From Bemisia tabaci (Eukaryota > Arthropoda > Insecta > Hemiptera > Aleyrodidae), in NCBI RefSeq assembly GCF_918797505.1, contig NC_092797.1, forward strand, positions 33,369,372-33,433,371: a DNA stretch of 64,000 nucleotides, given 5' to 3'. Below are positions 34,405 through 45,692 of this stretch, piece after piece (within the stretch, counting starts at the first letter, position 1; each line of letters opens with the position of its first letter). The notes beneath the pieces are model-generated. The model saw only the letters and a list, made by a program, of their open reading frames with translations. It ran no database searches and was not told the DNA's origin. The position numbers and the translations under genes are program-made.

Positions 34405-35055
34405 TCAGGCCTCTTTTTTAACTTTTCTCCCGAATTGGAGCGATCTCTCAATCTCTCATTGACAGCATGTAACATTGAGGGCTTACGCTTCGGGTCATCG
34501 CGCCTTCAATTTTTCAGATGCAGCACAGACGTCCATCAAGTACGAATAGTTGTATCTCTGCGCCGTCGTAGCCGCACATCCTTTCACTAGCTTTATTCCC
34601 ATATTGTGTTTGTTTCCGTTTGTCTTATTCGTAATGGTGCTTCAAGCACTACGTGAGTAACACAGCCAAAGGTAGAGGAGATGTTTTCGGGTCTCTTTTT
34701 TAACTTTTCTCCCGAATCTGAGCGACACACCTCATTGACGGCATATAACAGGGCATTGAGAGCTCACGCTTCGCGTCATCGCGCCTTCAATTTTTCAGAT
34801 GCAGCACGGACGTCCATCGAGTACGAATAGTTGTATCTGCGCCGCGCCGTCGTAAACGCGCATCCTTTCCCTCGCTTTATTTCCATGTTGTATTTGTTTG
34901 CATTTGTCTTATTGCTTCAAACTAGTAGCAAAGAGCAGAGCATTGCGAGTTCACGACTCACGCTATCGTGTCTTAAATTTTTCAAATGCAAAGTGGACAT
35001 CCATCTTGCGCGAATAGTTGTATCGCGTTTGCTCTTTAAATGTCTCTTATTTTTT
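34405..35055. repeat. tandem array, ~2.5 units of ~275 bp
   Basis: Units start near 34405, 34690 and 34925 (partial). Shared blocks are CTTTTTTAACTTTTCTCCCG, CATCGCGCCTTCAATTTTTC, AGATGCAGCAC(A/G)GACGTCC, GTACGAATAGTTGTATCT and TTTGTCTTATT. The third unit is the most diverged and shorter. Open frames in two units translate to similar peptides only because the DNA is similar. Confidence 0.8.
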
Positions 35056-35070
35056 AATTTAGAGCCCAAG

Positions 35071-35331
35071 ATATCGACGGTGAAACTACCAAACCACGTA
35101 TCTCGTTTGCGGTGTTTAAAAATCTACGCTCTCATTTTATTTTTTTGAAGTAGACCAAATCAATATCATTCCTTGAAATTTTCACGGAATTTTCTCCGCG
35201 CAAAGAGGAAAAATCACAGAAATTTTCAAGACTGGATGTTAAGTAGTTTTTCCTTTAAAAAATAAAGTATGACAGGAAGTCTGCGACGTCGCAAACCGAG
35301 ATACGTGGTTTGGTAGTTTCACCGTCGATAT
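35071..35331. mobile_element. family L foldback element
   Basis: Inverted arms of about 45 bp: ATATCGACGGTGAAACTACC continuing AAACCACGTATCTCG, and the complement ending CACCGTCGATAT. Arms nearly identical. The centre is unrelated AT-rich DNA. It directly follows the tandem array. Confidence 0.85.
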
Positions 35332-36848
35332 GCTATGATATGTCTAGATCAATAGTAAATTTGACAGGAAGAAATAAGTTTAAAGGTCTCTCAAGAGGTC
35401 TATAAAGAGTGCGCATGTCTAAAAATCGAACCGACCATCGCTTATACACAAGGAAGTTACACACGGCGAATAAAGGAGGAGGATCATAAAGCGCCTGTAT
35501 GTCAACAAAAAGGTGAAAATTTCACAGAAAAGTGTTCACGCTTCAGAAAGTAGTTCTTGGACTCCTGTTCACCACTACCATGCGTAAAAGCATTATTTCT
35601 CCTAACTCTCTCTGCTTCCGTTCATTTAAGAAATTTTCCGCATATATTCTCGGTCGTAATTTTTTTTCTCTTCTTATATTTTGCTATCTGGCAGAGGGGC
35701 GCGTTTTCGGCGCGCCAAGGGGGCGTATCTGCCAATGGCAGATTGGCCTTATGGCCAGTCTGAGCCTGTTTACCATGAGCCCTAGCACTTTGGGTAAAAT
35801 TGCACCAACCACAGGCTGCGGTAGGGCTTGACCATAAAGCTGTAGGGCTAGATCCTGAAGCCGTAGGTATAAGGTTGTCTATTTGGGTTGGAGGGGGTAG
35901 GGTAAAGCTGGGGGGTTGGCAAAGCTGTAGGACTAGACCCTAAATGTGTAGGGATCCGTGGGCTAGGCACTGCAGTAGGTAGTCGGCGCTATTTTACTTA
36001 AAGTGTTAGGGCTCGCTAAGTTGTTTTTCCGTATTTTGTATTATCAACCATTCAAAATGTACCCACTTAAATTTTCCTATCTATAAAACAAAAATTGTGC
36101 GTAATAATTGTTTTTAAGTATGTTTGGTCTCGAGAAGTCTACCATCCGACCTACGATTCCGATGAAGTTGGTCATTGACCACTGCGTCAAGACTGAGCCA
36201 CAAGACTCGATCAATTATTATTCCCCGAGCCGATTATTGGAGTTGGGAGGATAACTTCGTGCGCACATTATTACTCTCCGCTTTGATGACCATTGATTAG
36301 CGTAACATGCATTCATTCACAACAGCATGCCTGGTGTAAAAATGAATCAATGAATATTTAATGTGAAGGCGCCGCCGCGCCTAGCTCGACCGCTGCAGAC
36401 ACGCCGTGCTTTGAGCTGGGCCCGTCTTCAGGACACAACAGACGAGAGGGTTATGAGAACATCATTATCATGGTGGGTTTAACTCGTCACGAGCAACAGC
36501 CGACACCTCCTCTCATCTTGTACTCACTAGTCTTAAATAGCAAGCGATTAAAAAAGAACATAATGCGTAAAATGCATAGTCTTCAGGGAAGAGTTAATGG
36601 TGCGGTAAGTGAATCCTATCGTTTCAGTCTTTTCCTGCGAATTTTTTTCCGTCCGCAAAATTAAAGGATATTCCCGCCTGAAACGGTTTAGATCGAAGTT
36701 AAGTGGGTTTGCGTGAAGTCGATTTTCTGAAAATTCAAACGCGCATGTTTCTCTGGAGCAGGAATATTTTATTGTGAAAGCGGAACACTGTGTTCCACAA
36801 ATGCAGTCTCAGATCTCAGACTGCCTTGTTGTGGCAGAATATCTTTAC
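35332..36848. other. no gene seen
   Basis: 1.5 kb without a repeat family. A short run at about 35800-35950 repeats the phrase GTAGGGCTA/GTAGGACTA. No coding domain. Confidence 0.4.
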
Positions 36849-37090
36849 CGCACCAAGTACATTTTTGGTAATTTTTCCGATTATTCTTGCCGCACGAAAT
36901 CATTTTCGCTTAGTTCAGATCTCAAACATCTGGCAACATCAATAATTTTTTCAATCTTTGTTTACTCATTTTTCTTAAAAATGCCTCATATTTTTCTCAA
37001 CGTTCCCACATACTGCAGAAAATTATCTACGCGAAAAGGATTTCGTGCGGCAGCGATAATCGGAAAAATTACCACTAATGTACTGTGTGT
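36849..37090. mobile_element. family V foldback element
   Basis: Arms TTTTTGGTAATTTTTCCGAT then GCCGCACGAAATC, and the complement GATTTCGTGCGGCAGCGATA then ATCGGAAAAATTACC. About 45 bp each. Open frames on both strands follow from the palindrome. Confidence 0.8.
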
Positions 37091-37972
37091 GGAAAAGATA
37101 GTCAGCCCTTGTAGTATCCTGATGCAAAAATGAGCATCTCCTGTCAAAAAGCTATATTTAATTTTTTGTACTGTTGGTGTTTTCATGTTGATTACACGTC
37201 TTAAATAGTATCGAAAATATTCAGTGCGACGAAAACACACCAGCTTTTGATGTGCTACTCATCTATTCTCCTTTGTTCCAAAAAGGAAGGTATCATTTAC
37301 TATGCCACAATTGCCACACTATCAGCCTCCGGTCAGATAACATACTAGTCCACCCGCTTTGCGGTGGATAACTCGAACCTACGGACCCGATGAGTCTGGA
37401 GGACATGAAGGTATACACTGTAAGTCCCCCCCCCCCCCCCCCCTCATGTGTGTGCCCCCGGAAGGTCCCGGGGCCTGAATCCCGTATATTGACCCCAAGG
37501 TTCGTTCTCCCGAGGTGAAACAAAAATATCAAGGAAATTGGAGACCCGAAATAATGTAAATCAGGAAGACATAGGTTGGGTGCAACAGAGAGTTTTATCT
37601 TCCTTCTTTTTTTTTCGGATGAGCGCCACAGGTTGACAGATCGTTACGGGGCAAATTGCCCGTTCGCTATTGGAGTTGATGTTCGACACGGAAAGGAGCA
37701 ACCATGTGTCACAGATTTGAGGCATGACAGCTGGCGAGCAGGGACCACGACGGCGGACCACGGGGTCCGGGGTCCGGGGCGGCGGCGGTGGGCCCGAACC
37801 GCGGAAGACCCTTGTTCGTGCGTCATTCGGAGGCACTGGCCACTCCTGAGTGTCATCTCCGTTCCGAGAAGAGTCCAACGCCCGCGCCCAAAAATCAAAG
37901 AACCGCGTATGAGAATTCGATTGTTGCCAAGTCCCCTCCTAAATTATTTAGTGTTGAGCATAATTACCACTA
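37091..37972. other. no gene seen; C homopolymer inside
   Basis: Contains an 18-C run (37426-37443) and a GC-rich patch at 37690-37890 with open frames in three phases. A short stretch at 37903-37935 faintly resembles a family A arm. No domain. Confidence 0.4.
37426..37443. repeat. poly(C) run
   Basis: 18 consecutive C. Length may be affected by sequencing or assembly. Confidence 0.9.
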
Positions 37973-38281
37973 GAGTCCCTGTATACTGAGAGTCAAGACA
38001 TTTGTGAATCCATTTCTGATTTGTTACCGTATTTTAGGCCTCCACAGTGTCACAAACGGGAATAAAGATTACATTTTCACCAATTGCAAAGATTATAATC
38101 TGGATTAGACCGAGGAAATACGGGTTCGGCAAGGAACAAACGGAATGAGAGAAGGAACGGAGAAAGGAATTTGAGAATGGGCCGATCAAAGATTACGAAA
38201 AACGTTCAATTTCTATAATCTTCATTCCCGTTTGTGACTCCATGAGGGGATGTTGTCTTGACTCTCAGTATAAAGGGACTC
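37973..38281. mobile_element. family K MITE, TSD TA
   Basis: 309 bp between TA dinucleotides (37971-37972, 38282-38283). Ends GAGTCCCTGTATACTGAGAG then TCAAGACA, and the complement with one mismatch in 28 bp. A second inner inverted pair (AACGGGAATAAAGATTA) lies inside. TA duplications fit Tc1/mariner-type elements. Confidence 0.8.
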
Positions 38282-38350
38282 TAATTAGCACCAAGTAAGG
38301 GTATGCACTTCTTTAAAGTTTTTAGACGTAGTCCTCGTTTTCCGAAATCT

Positions 38351-38790
38351 TTAGATGACCAAAGAGGAGGAGAGAGGGAGGAAGGAAGAGAAGAATAGGA
38401 AAGACGAGGAAGGAAGAGTAGATTAGAAAAAGGAGGAAGGAAGAGAAGAATAGAGGAAGGAAGAGGGAAGAGAATAATAGAAGAAAGGAGGGAAGAAGTG
38501 AAGAATAGAAAAAAAGGAGGATAACATAGGACAGAAATGTTTCATTTTTTCTCCTCCTCTCTCCTCTTCTCATTTTTATTCTTTCTTTTCTACCTATCCT
38601 CCTGCCACTTTTTCCTCCCCCCCCTTTTATTACTTTTCTTCTATTTTTCTTATTTTCCTCTCATGCTTCATGTCCCTCTTCCTTCTTCCTTTCCTCCAGT
38701 TTTTCGTGTTCTACTACTTCTCTTCCACCACCTTCTTCTTCCTCCTCCTCTCTCCTCTCTCTATCTTCCTATACGTTCACCAATTTTTCA
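38351..38790. repeat. opposed purine and pyrimidine tracts
   Basis: 38351-38535 is purine-rich with GGAGGAAGGAAGAG units. 38540-38775 is pyrimidine-rich (CTCCTC/TTCTTCC). They are approximately complementary, the same layout as at 29505-29950. Open frames reflect composition only. Confidence 0.85.
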
Positions 38791-38839
38791 TGCGTTCTCA
38801 TGTATCGTATATTAGGAGTCATGTGACCTGTATCAGAGC

Positions 38840-38953
38840 ACGGTTAAAAATTGGAAGAAACGTACTCACAAATATCACAGAAAATTCGTGTTTAATCAGT
38901 GGAAGTTTGGCAATTTTCGGACACTATACGAGGTTTTTCCTCAGAGCGGTAGG
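38840..38953. mobile_element. family A foldback, right-hand fragment
   Basis: AAAATTGGAAGAAACGTACT, TCGTGTTTAATCAGTGGAAG, TTTGGCAATTTTCGG and GAGGTTTTTCCTCAGAGCGG align in order with the right arm of family A. The left arm is missing. Confidence 0.6.
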
Positions 38954-40164
38954 CCTAGTACTTGGACGAATTTCGGGATCCGGTGCCGGGACCGGTATTG
39001 TTAAATAATAATTAGACTGAAACGCCACCATTATTTCCATAGGATTTCCTGCCTCCTGGCGCGGGCGCGGGCCGGGCGGAATAAAAAGGGGGTCCTCTAT
39101 CTCGAGCGCATCTGAGAGCTCGAGCAGTGTTTAGGTCTTTTCAATCAAGTCATTAGAGATATCATCAGCTTCCTCTCGTGATCGGAATAAATGAAATTTA
39201 CGAAAACGCGAAAAAAAAGAATGCTGCGCAAAAATAGAGGGACCGCGGCGATTCGCGGAAGAGGTGAACGACCAGGATATCGCGTGTGGATTTAAACGCC
39301 GGGTTTTCTTCTTCTCTTCTGATATGACTAGTTATGATTTAATTCAGTAAACGTTCGTTGATTCCAATTTTACGCCTACCGCGATCGGATAGTTCTGTTT
39401 TTTTCCATTCCCGGCGGTGGATAATAGCTCGGCGGGAGGATGTTCCCACCTTACAACTTTGACCGGCTCGACCGGCCGGCAGCGACCGGCCACTTACTGA
39501 TGGAAGCGGTCACGAAAGTTTAATTGCCCGTTCGACCGCCCCCGCCACACCCCGCCCTCCCCCCACGCCCCTATTTAATTTGCTAATTCCATAAAAGTAC
39601 CAAGAATAGTGCGTATTCTCTCGAGCGTGACGCTTTCTGGACAACAATTTTGATTTGACTTGGTGTGGCATGACTGCTTTGTTTTTTCTCTTTTTTTATT
39701 TTTTCCCCCTTCGTGTGTTTGTATCCCGGTAATTTTTTCAGGATTCTCGGAACTTGGCCGAAGGATTGTAGGTCACGCGGAAGCTCCTCGCCTGAACTTG
39801 TGCAAAAAATGAGACACTGACTTGTTCTATCGTCTATTTCTGCGAATACTCCGTGTCTAAAAAATTAGAATTCCGAAATGGCGTTCTTCGAGGCACTAAG
39901 CAGATTCACTCTCTAAATGTGGAATTTCAATTACCTCCAGTTATTTCCATGTAGATATTTTCGATAGCTTTCCAAAGCATGTCAGGTTTCAACTTTCAAG
40001 TTCCAAGTCGGTGGAAGATTCTCCGCGTATTTATTCTTGAATGTAAGTTTCCAAATTATCAGGCCTCTTTCTCCTTTCTTTTTTTCAAATGGAGGAAAAG
40101 GGAAAATCTGTCCTTTTTAACTCAAAATTTAAAATCTTCAGCTATAACTCAAATTTTAATATCA
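38954..40164. other. no gene seen; GC-rich part
   Basis: 39050-39130 and 39400-39570 are GC-rich. AATAAAAAGGGGG near 39080 looks a little like a TATA element, but no start-site motif or downstream coding frame supports a promoter. Confidence 0.35.
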
Positions 40165-40960
40165 CCCATCTAGTTATAGTCAAACGGTCTCTGTCGACGA
40201 TTTCGTTGTAGACATAAGTAACACACAAACAAAAAGAGAAGGCAGAGAAAAAGAATAATGAAACTAAGAAGAAGAAGGAGAAGGAGGACAGAGGAAGAAA
40301 AAGAAGTAGAGGAGGAAGATGAAGAAAGGAAGAAAATTAGGAGGAGAGAAAATGAAAAGGAAAAATATGAAGAAAAGAGAGAGAAGAAGAAGAAAAAAGA
40401 ATGAAGCAGGTAAAAGAGGAGGATAAGAGAAAGAAGAATTAAAAATGAGGATTGAAAAAAGAAGTGAAAGAAATGAGAGAGAAATGGAAGAATTGCATTT
40501 TCGGAAAATTGCACGTTTCCTACTCGAAACACACACAAAAATAGCTTCTTACCACACGGGGACGTGCAACGTGAACGGCACTGCGCGTAAGATCTCCTTC
40601 CATTTTAAGTATAGGCAACACTGGCTCCCACCTTGTCGAATGGTGGTATCGTCGTAAAATGGCGAGCTCAGTTGTAACACACAAAAAATAAAGTGTTTTA
40701 CCAGACGGAAAAAGGTTAAATCAATGTCATGTCAGTTTGCCTTCAATTTTGAATGTAGGCAACACAATTGCTAACGTGGTCGAATAGTGGTATCGTACCC
40801 CTTCGACTTCTAATTGAGTTAAACGGTTGTTGTGGGCGAATTCGTCGTAAACACGATAAGAAATGAGAAGTAGGAGAAAGAAAAAATGAAGAAAAAGAAG
40901 AAGAATAAGAAGAAAAGAAAGAGAAAAGTGAGAGAAGAAGAAAATCTACCCAAAGAAGGA
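40165..40960. repeat. duplicated segment with GAA tails, and Q-like DNA
   Basis: Two segments (about 40170-40530 and 40825-41000) start with a shared stretch (AAACGG then TCTGTCGACGATTTCGTTGT or TTGTGGGCGAATTCGTCGT, then AGACATAAG/AAACACGATAAG). Both lead into purine-rich GAAGAA tracts. Between them (about 40590-40810) lie two family Q-like stretches with CCTTCAATTTTGAATGTAGG and CGAATAGTGGTATCG. Purine-tract open frames are not genes. Confidence 0.55.
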
Positions 40961-41225
40961 GAAGAAAAGAAAAAGAAGGAAATGAAAACAGAAATGAGAT
41001 TTGTAAGAGATCATCAAACGAAACAGATTAACGTGAACCGATCGACATCGACTCGATCGATAAATAATAGATGAGCGGGTTCGTTTTTATTTTTCGATCG
41101 AATTATATGGATCAAAACAATCCCGGTCTATTGAGAGCAATCGACCAGAGGGTGAATCCCATCTAGTCAATTAATCAACTCTTGAAATGAGAAATTATCA
41201 AAATTATAATTTATGGCGAAGCACA

Positions 41226-41890
41226 GGGCCGGATTTAGGGGGTGGCCACATGGACTGCGGCCCATGGCGGCAAATTTAGAGGGCGGCAAATGATGTAATG
41301 TTTTCAAATGTAGGTATCAAGAAAAAAATCCGATCCAGAAAAAAAATTAGAAACGAGAGAAGGCGAAAAAATCTCTCATTTCCTGGGAGTTAAAGTATAG
41401 TAATTTCTAATTTGCTCGTCTTTCGGTGATACAAGAGACAGCGCCTTTCATTAGTCTAGTTGAGAGAGAAACGAAACACGCAATTTGGCCTGGAGCGGCG
41501 CGGCGCAGAGAGCAATGATGACGAGGACCTGAGATGGAAAGGAGAGGCCCTCGGCGCCTCAGTCAGCATGAAACACGTATTAGCGCCTACAAGACTCCAT
41601 GAATACTTCACGCATTGCGTCAAAAACAGTGCGGCCAGCAGCGGTCGCGTCGGCGTGAAGCGCATAGCGCCTACAAGACTGCATGATTACTTCACGCATT
41701 GCGCCAAACACAGTGCGGTTACCGCAGTGGCGGAAATTAAAAACATTAATCCACATTCATGCTAATTCTTTTATAATTTTTTGGTTCTTCTCTTATAATT
41801 GAAAGGCCTCGTCCACACAGAGATAGGTTTACGGAACTGAATTTTCGCGCAAAGTTCCGTGAAATTTTGCTGGTGTTGACAGGGCTTTCA
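41226..41890 (-). mobile_element. family C element (copy 2), truncated
   Basis: Opposite orientation to copies 1 and 3. It starts CAGGGCCGGATTTAGGGGGT, contains GCGGCCCATGGCGGCAAATT and two modules (GCGCCTACAAGACT then CATGAATACTTCACGCATTG) near 41582 and 41667. It stops at GTTGACAGGGCTTTC, losing about 150 bp of the far end. It is then fused directly to a family A remnant. Confidence 0.7.
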
Positions 41891-42051
41891 ATCTAAAATA
41901 TCTAAAGCCTAATCTAAAATCTGAGCCTAATCTAAAATGTTTGAAAACTTCACTGAAAAACATACATAACTTTTCTCAAAAATAGATATTTTATCCGGGG
42001 AAATTTGGCAACTCTCGAATGTTCATACGGCGATCTTCCTTAGCACGGCAG
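41891..42051. mobile_element. family A foldback, left arm replaced by C
   Basis: The right arm and terminus are intact (GGGAAATTTGGCAACTCTCG, CTTCCTTAGCACGGCAG), followed by TATA. The left arm is absent, with family C abutting it. Compare 24041-24669, where C modules also interrupt an A copy. Confidence 0.7.
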
Positions 42052-42198
42052 TATAAGTGCGGAAGGAAATATAAACATAAAATCCACCATTATTTCCTAG
42101 GGAGCTTAATCCTTATCGACGCAGAATTGGTCAAAGGAAATTTTCAATATCTCAAAAGTACAATCTCGAGAACCGCTATTAGAATGTTCTCCGCAATT

Positions 42199-42445
42199 CT
42201 GCCGTGCTAAGGAAGAACGCCGTATGTACATTCGAGAGTTGCCAAATTTCCTTCGATAAAATGTTAATAAATGAGAAAAATTATGAATACTTTCCCTTGA
42301 AATTTTCAGGAACTTCAGGTGAAATTGCGAACAAAATGATCTGAAAAATTAGAAGAAAAATATTCATAAGTTTACCAGGAAAGTCGCGTTTTATCCAAGA
42401 AAATTTGCCAGAAGGTTTATACGGCGTTCTTCCTTAGGACGGCAG
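42199..42445. mobile_element. family A foldback
   Basis: From CTGCCGTGCTAAGGAAGAAC to CCTTAGGACGGCAG, flanks AATT and AATA (3 of 4 match). A short deletion in the right arm (TTTGCCAGAAGG). Only about 150 bp after the previous A fragment. Confidence 0.85.
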
Positions 42446-43202
42446 AATACTCCGGTGCTTCCCTCGTCCAAAATTTTAAAGATGCGCGTCATGGCTCCGT
42501 GCGAGGACAATGGCGCGAACAACTTCCGCTTAAGCCGAGCGTCGCGAACCGTTCGAAATTTCGTTGCTCCTCTGACGTGAGGGCCTAACTCCTTTCCCCC
42601 GTGAGACCTGAAAAACAAAGAGCTCCATGGACAATAGGGCTCATCGCTGTATCCGCTTACGTCGTTACGTCAGAAGAGACGGACAGCGGCCGCATCTCCA
42701 GCGGAAATGTTCAGGTGACAATGCGCCGTCATAATTTGGCTCTGCGGGTCCGGAGCATATCAGTCTAAAACCGAAAATCAAGAGGAGTGGAGACAAAACC
42801 CAGCGAGGGGCCGGGGGGGGGGCTGAGTCTCTCAGGGGCTACACAATGCGAGTAGAAGTGGAGGTGGTTCTTTGACGCTTCAAGAGCTGACTGCAACGAG
42901 CAACGAGCAACGACCAACGTCGAACGGTGAGGTAATTAGTATTTTGGTGAAAGTGGTTGGTCAGCTGGGGTTTCAAGGAAACCGCATCAATGCCGGCTAC
43001 ACTTCCGCTCCCACGCAGCTCCAGACTCCCGGGTCCCTGCCCCCTTCCCGAAACGGCGCCATGTTTCACCCGACGAGACTTTTCATCCGATGATTGTAAT
43101 TTTTTTTTGTTTTTCTGATTACTTTTAAATGAGATAACCTTTTACGAATGGATACCATTCGGCAAATCAGTCATACCGACATTCGACGTTTTGATAAGAG
43201 AC
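42446..43202. other. GC-rich spacer, no gene seen
   Basis: Includes a G run near 42812-42822. A donor-like CGAACG|GTGAGGTAA occurs near 42924, but no product can be recognised in any frame. Confidence 0.4.
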
Positions 43203-43496
43203 CAGGGTGGCATGAAAACGTAAGAAAGAAATGAAAGATTGGAAATTTCAGTGAAATATTTCATGAAATTTCACGAGGCTGTGGAATATTTCATATTTTT
43301 TCAGGGGCTAGAGTATGCAACCCGCACTCAAACACACGAAAATAGAAGAAAGTCACAATGTTTACATTTTACGAGACATGAAAAGGAACCGGTATTTTTT
43401 TATATCTTTCACAAATTTCTGAAATTTCATGAAATATTTCACGTGAAATTTCAAGATTTTATTGTTTAGGAAATGTTGCCACCCTGTAAAAAGACC
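43203..43496. mobile_element. family I element (copy 2)
   Basis: 294 bp, ends CAGGGTGGCATG and GTTGCCACCCTG. Internal TTTCATGAAATTTCACG palindromes and CTAGAGTATGCAACCCGC match copy 1 in reverse orientation. Flanks TAAGAGAC and TAAAAAGAC resemble a decayed duplication. Confidence 0.8.
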
Positions 43497-43631
43497 CATG
43501 CGAAAAGAATCAGTGTTCCGGAGCGAAAAGGGCACCTAACTCAGATCATTGGGAAAATCGAGTCGGCGGCATTTTGGAAATCTCAATAAACGATTCCGAG
43601 TGTGTTGGAAATTTGGTAGACTAATTTTACG

Positions 43632-43870
43632 CCGCACATTGGATGGGGTCAATACGTGAGGTCGGACAAAATTTCGAAACTTAAAAGCCCATAACTCTGT
43701 CTGCACAAAACTTTGAGGTTCTAAAAGTGGTTTTATTGGTTTTCTCGTGAAATTTTCTTGGAGAAGTACCCCTAAAAATTTAAAATACGAGGGATTAAAC
43801 GTCAAATTTTGCAGGTTTAGTCAAAAATTTCATGTCCGACCTCTCGGATTGACTCGATCCACTGTGCGCC
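43632..43870. mobile_element. family E foldback, uninterrupted copy
   Basis: From CCGCACATTGGATGGGGTCA to GACTCGATCCACTGTGCG, GAGGTCGGAC in the left arm and GTCCGACCTCTCGGATTGAC in the right. No C insertion at the position used in composites 1 and 2. Confidence 0.8.
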
Positions 43871-45364
43871 GGCTATAAGATGGAGGGTTTCAAAAATTGT
43901 TAATGACATTGGAATAAATGGATCCGATTTGCGGCTTTCTCCTGCTATCTTTGGTACGACTATAATGGAGTTAATTAGTAAAATGTGGACTCTGGTCTAT
44001 GGGGGCATCAAAAATGTAATTTCAATAATATAAGGCTAGTACCATATCATGCCTCACGTGAGGATGAATAAGCAATACCTAATTGAATATGCCATTTTTA
44101 GAATAAGCATCACAATGCTCCATAAAACCCCACAAATATTTAGTTGTTTTTACTCGTCCTGTAGATTTACTTTATGCACTGCCTCAGTAAGCACAGTTAC
44201 TTTTAATTTTCCATTTTTTTAGGGCTTTATAAGTGTGAAATCTGACACCGAACCCAGCCTCCAAACGAATAAATTTATCCTAAATTCTTTCGGTGAATGT
44301 AATTTAAAATGGTCGTGACCTAATGTAGAGCTGGTTGATTTGTTAAACCTATGTGCGGTTGCTCTGCACGCCAAAATATGATAACTCCGTCAACAACCAT
44401 TTTCTTTGGGTGCGCAATGGACTTAAAGGGTAGTGAAGAAATATAATGAGCAATCATCATTTTCCAGTCGCTTTTGGTATGCGCAAGACAAAATGCAGCA
44501 GATATATACATGTGGTGGTCCTTTAATGTGTCAAACAATTTTTTTTTTCGTTGTCCTCTGCAGGTTTTTTATTACAAAACAGTCAGTAACAGGTATTTCA
44601 TCAACCTTTGGATTTTGTTTGATATTACATGTCTCCTAACATATAACTAACGACAATTTATTGGCAGAGTTTTTCTATTCTACTCTTGTTAGTGTTCCGG
44701 GATTTGCAATCAAAGTGGCGATTTTCAATCCGCGATCACCTCGCGGGCGAGAAACTATCTGCAATCTACCCGCGAAACCCCATGTTCCATAAATCATTTT
44801 CTTCGACACTGTATGCGATTGCCAACAGTGTTGACAAATTCTCCAAAAATTTTCTCCATTATCTTGTTTAGATGTTTGCAATGCAGATTGAAACAAAATC
44901 TAGTGAGCTCCATGAGGTGCTGCCGAAATTGTACTGGATGCTCTCCACTGTAGAAAAGCTTAAATGCCTACCCTTATGATCTTTTTATTTGAAAATTATC
45001 TGAAAATTGTTAGTGTTATTTTCATGGCAAGAGTTGTTATTCTCTGGCCTCCAGATGCCCGTTAAGAGAGAGAAACAGTCGCACAATCTTAGAAACATCC
45101 GATGGAGCTATCTAGGTTTTGAGTTTTCACTCTTTATTTAAACTTATGAGTGTGTGTTCAAGTGCTGAAAATTTGCCAGAATAAAAGCTTACGGAGGTAC
45201 CAAGGCGTCTTGAACCCAACTTATGCTCTTCCGGTAAACTTTGTAAGGACGGTGATGTTGTTGGTGCAACTTGCTAAGTCCAGAATCCAAAATCAAGCTC
45301 AGGAAAGAAGTTCTGAGTTGAGGTTTTACAAGCTGCTGAAGACCAAATTATAAGAGAGTTTACT
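43871..45364. other. no gene seen
   Basis: 1.5 kb AT-rich with no assigned family. Small frames on both strands overlap. No domain. Confidence 0.4.
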
Positions 45365-45531
45365 TGTGTAATTAGTCACGAGCTCTTAGCGGGGATAGGG
45401 TCAAACATATGAACAGGGTTGCCTCACCACATGTTGAAATTTCCCTTTAAACACTCGAAATTCCCATGTTAGTAACCCTGCCTTAATGTTTAACCCTATC
45501 CCACAAGGAATACGTGACTAATTATACACAC
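45365..45531. mobile_element. family P foldback element
   Basis: Arms TGTGTAATTAGTCACG...GGGATAGGGTCAAACAT and the complement ATGTTTAACCCTATCCC...CGTGACTAATTATACACA. 167 bp, no ORF. Confidence 0.8.
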
Positions 45532-45644
45532 GGGTGGTGAACTCTTCCATACTTTCATCTGCGCGATCAAACCTTCAAGATCTCAGCGTTAAGCCTCTTT
45601 CGTAAGCGCGGTAGTAAAATTTTAAATCAGAAAATAGAGCTATA

Positions 45645-45692
45645 CTGCTGTGCTAAGAAAAAACGCCGTAAGAATCCTCAGGCGTTCAGGCG
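45645..45692. mobile_element. family A left-end fragment
   Basis: CTGCTGTGCTAAGAAAAAAC then GCCGTAAGAATCCTCAGGCG matches the family A left end, preceded by TATA. The rest of the element is missing. Confidence 0.65.

Noticed and set aside
39075..39130. TATA-like AATAAAAAG followed by a GC-rich stretch
   Set aside because: No initiator at the right spacing and no downstream coding frame.
40170..40538. Leucine/serine/phenylalanine-rich minus frames
   Set aside because: Low-complexity purine tract read backwards. No membrane protein evidence beyond composition.
45150..45353. 67-codon plus frame before family P
   Set aside because: No start context, domain or splice signals. Length within chance.
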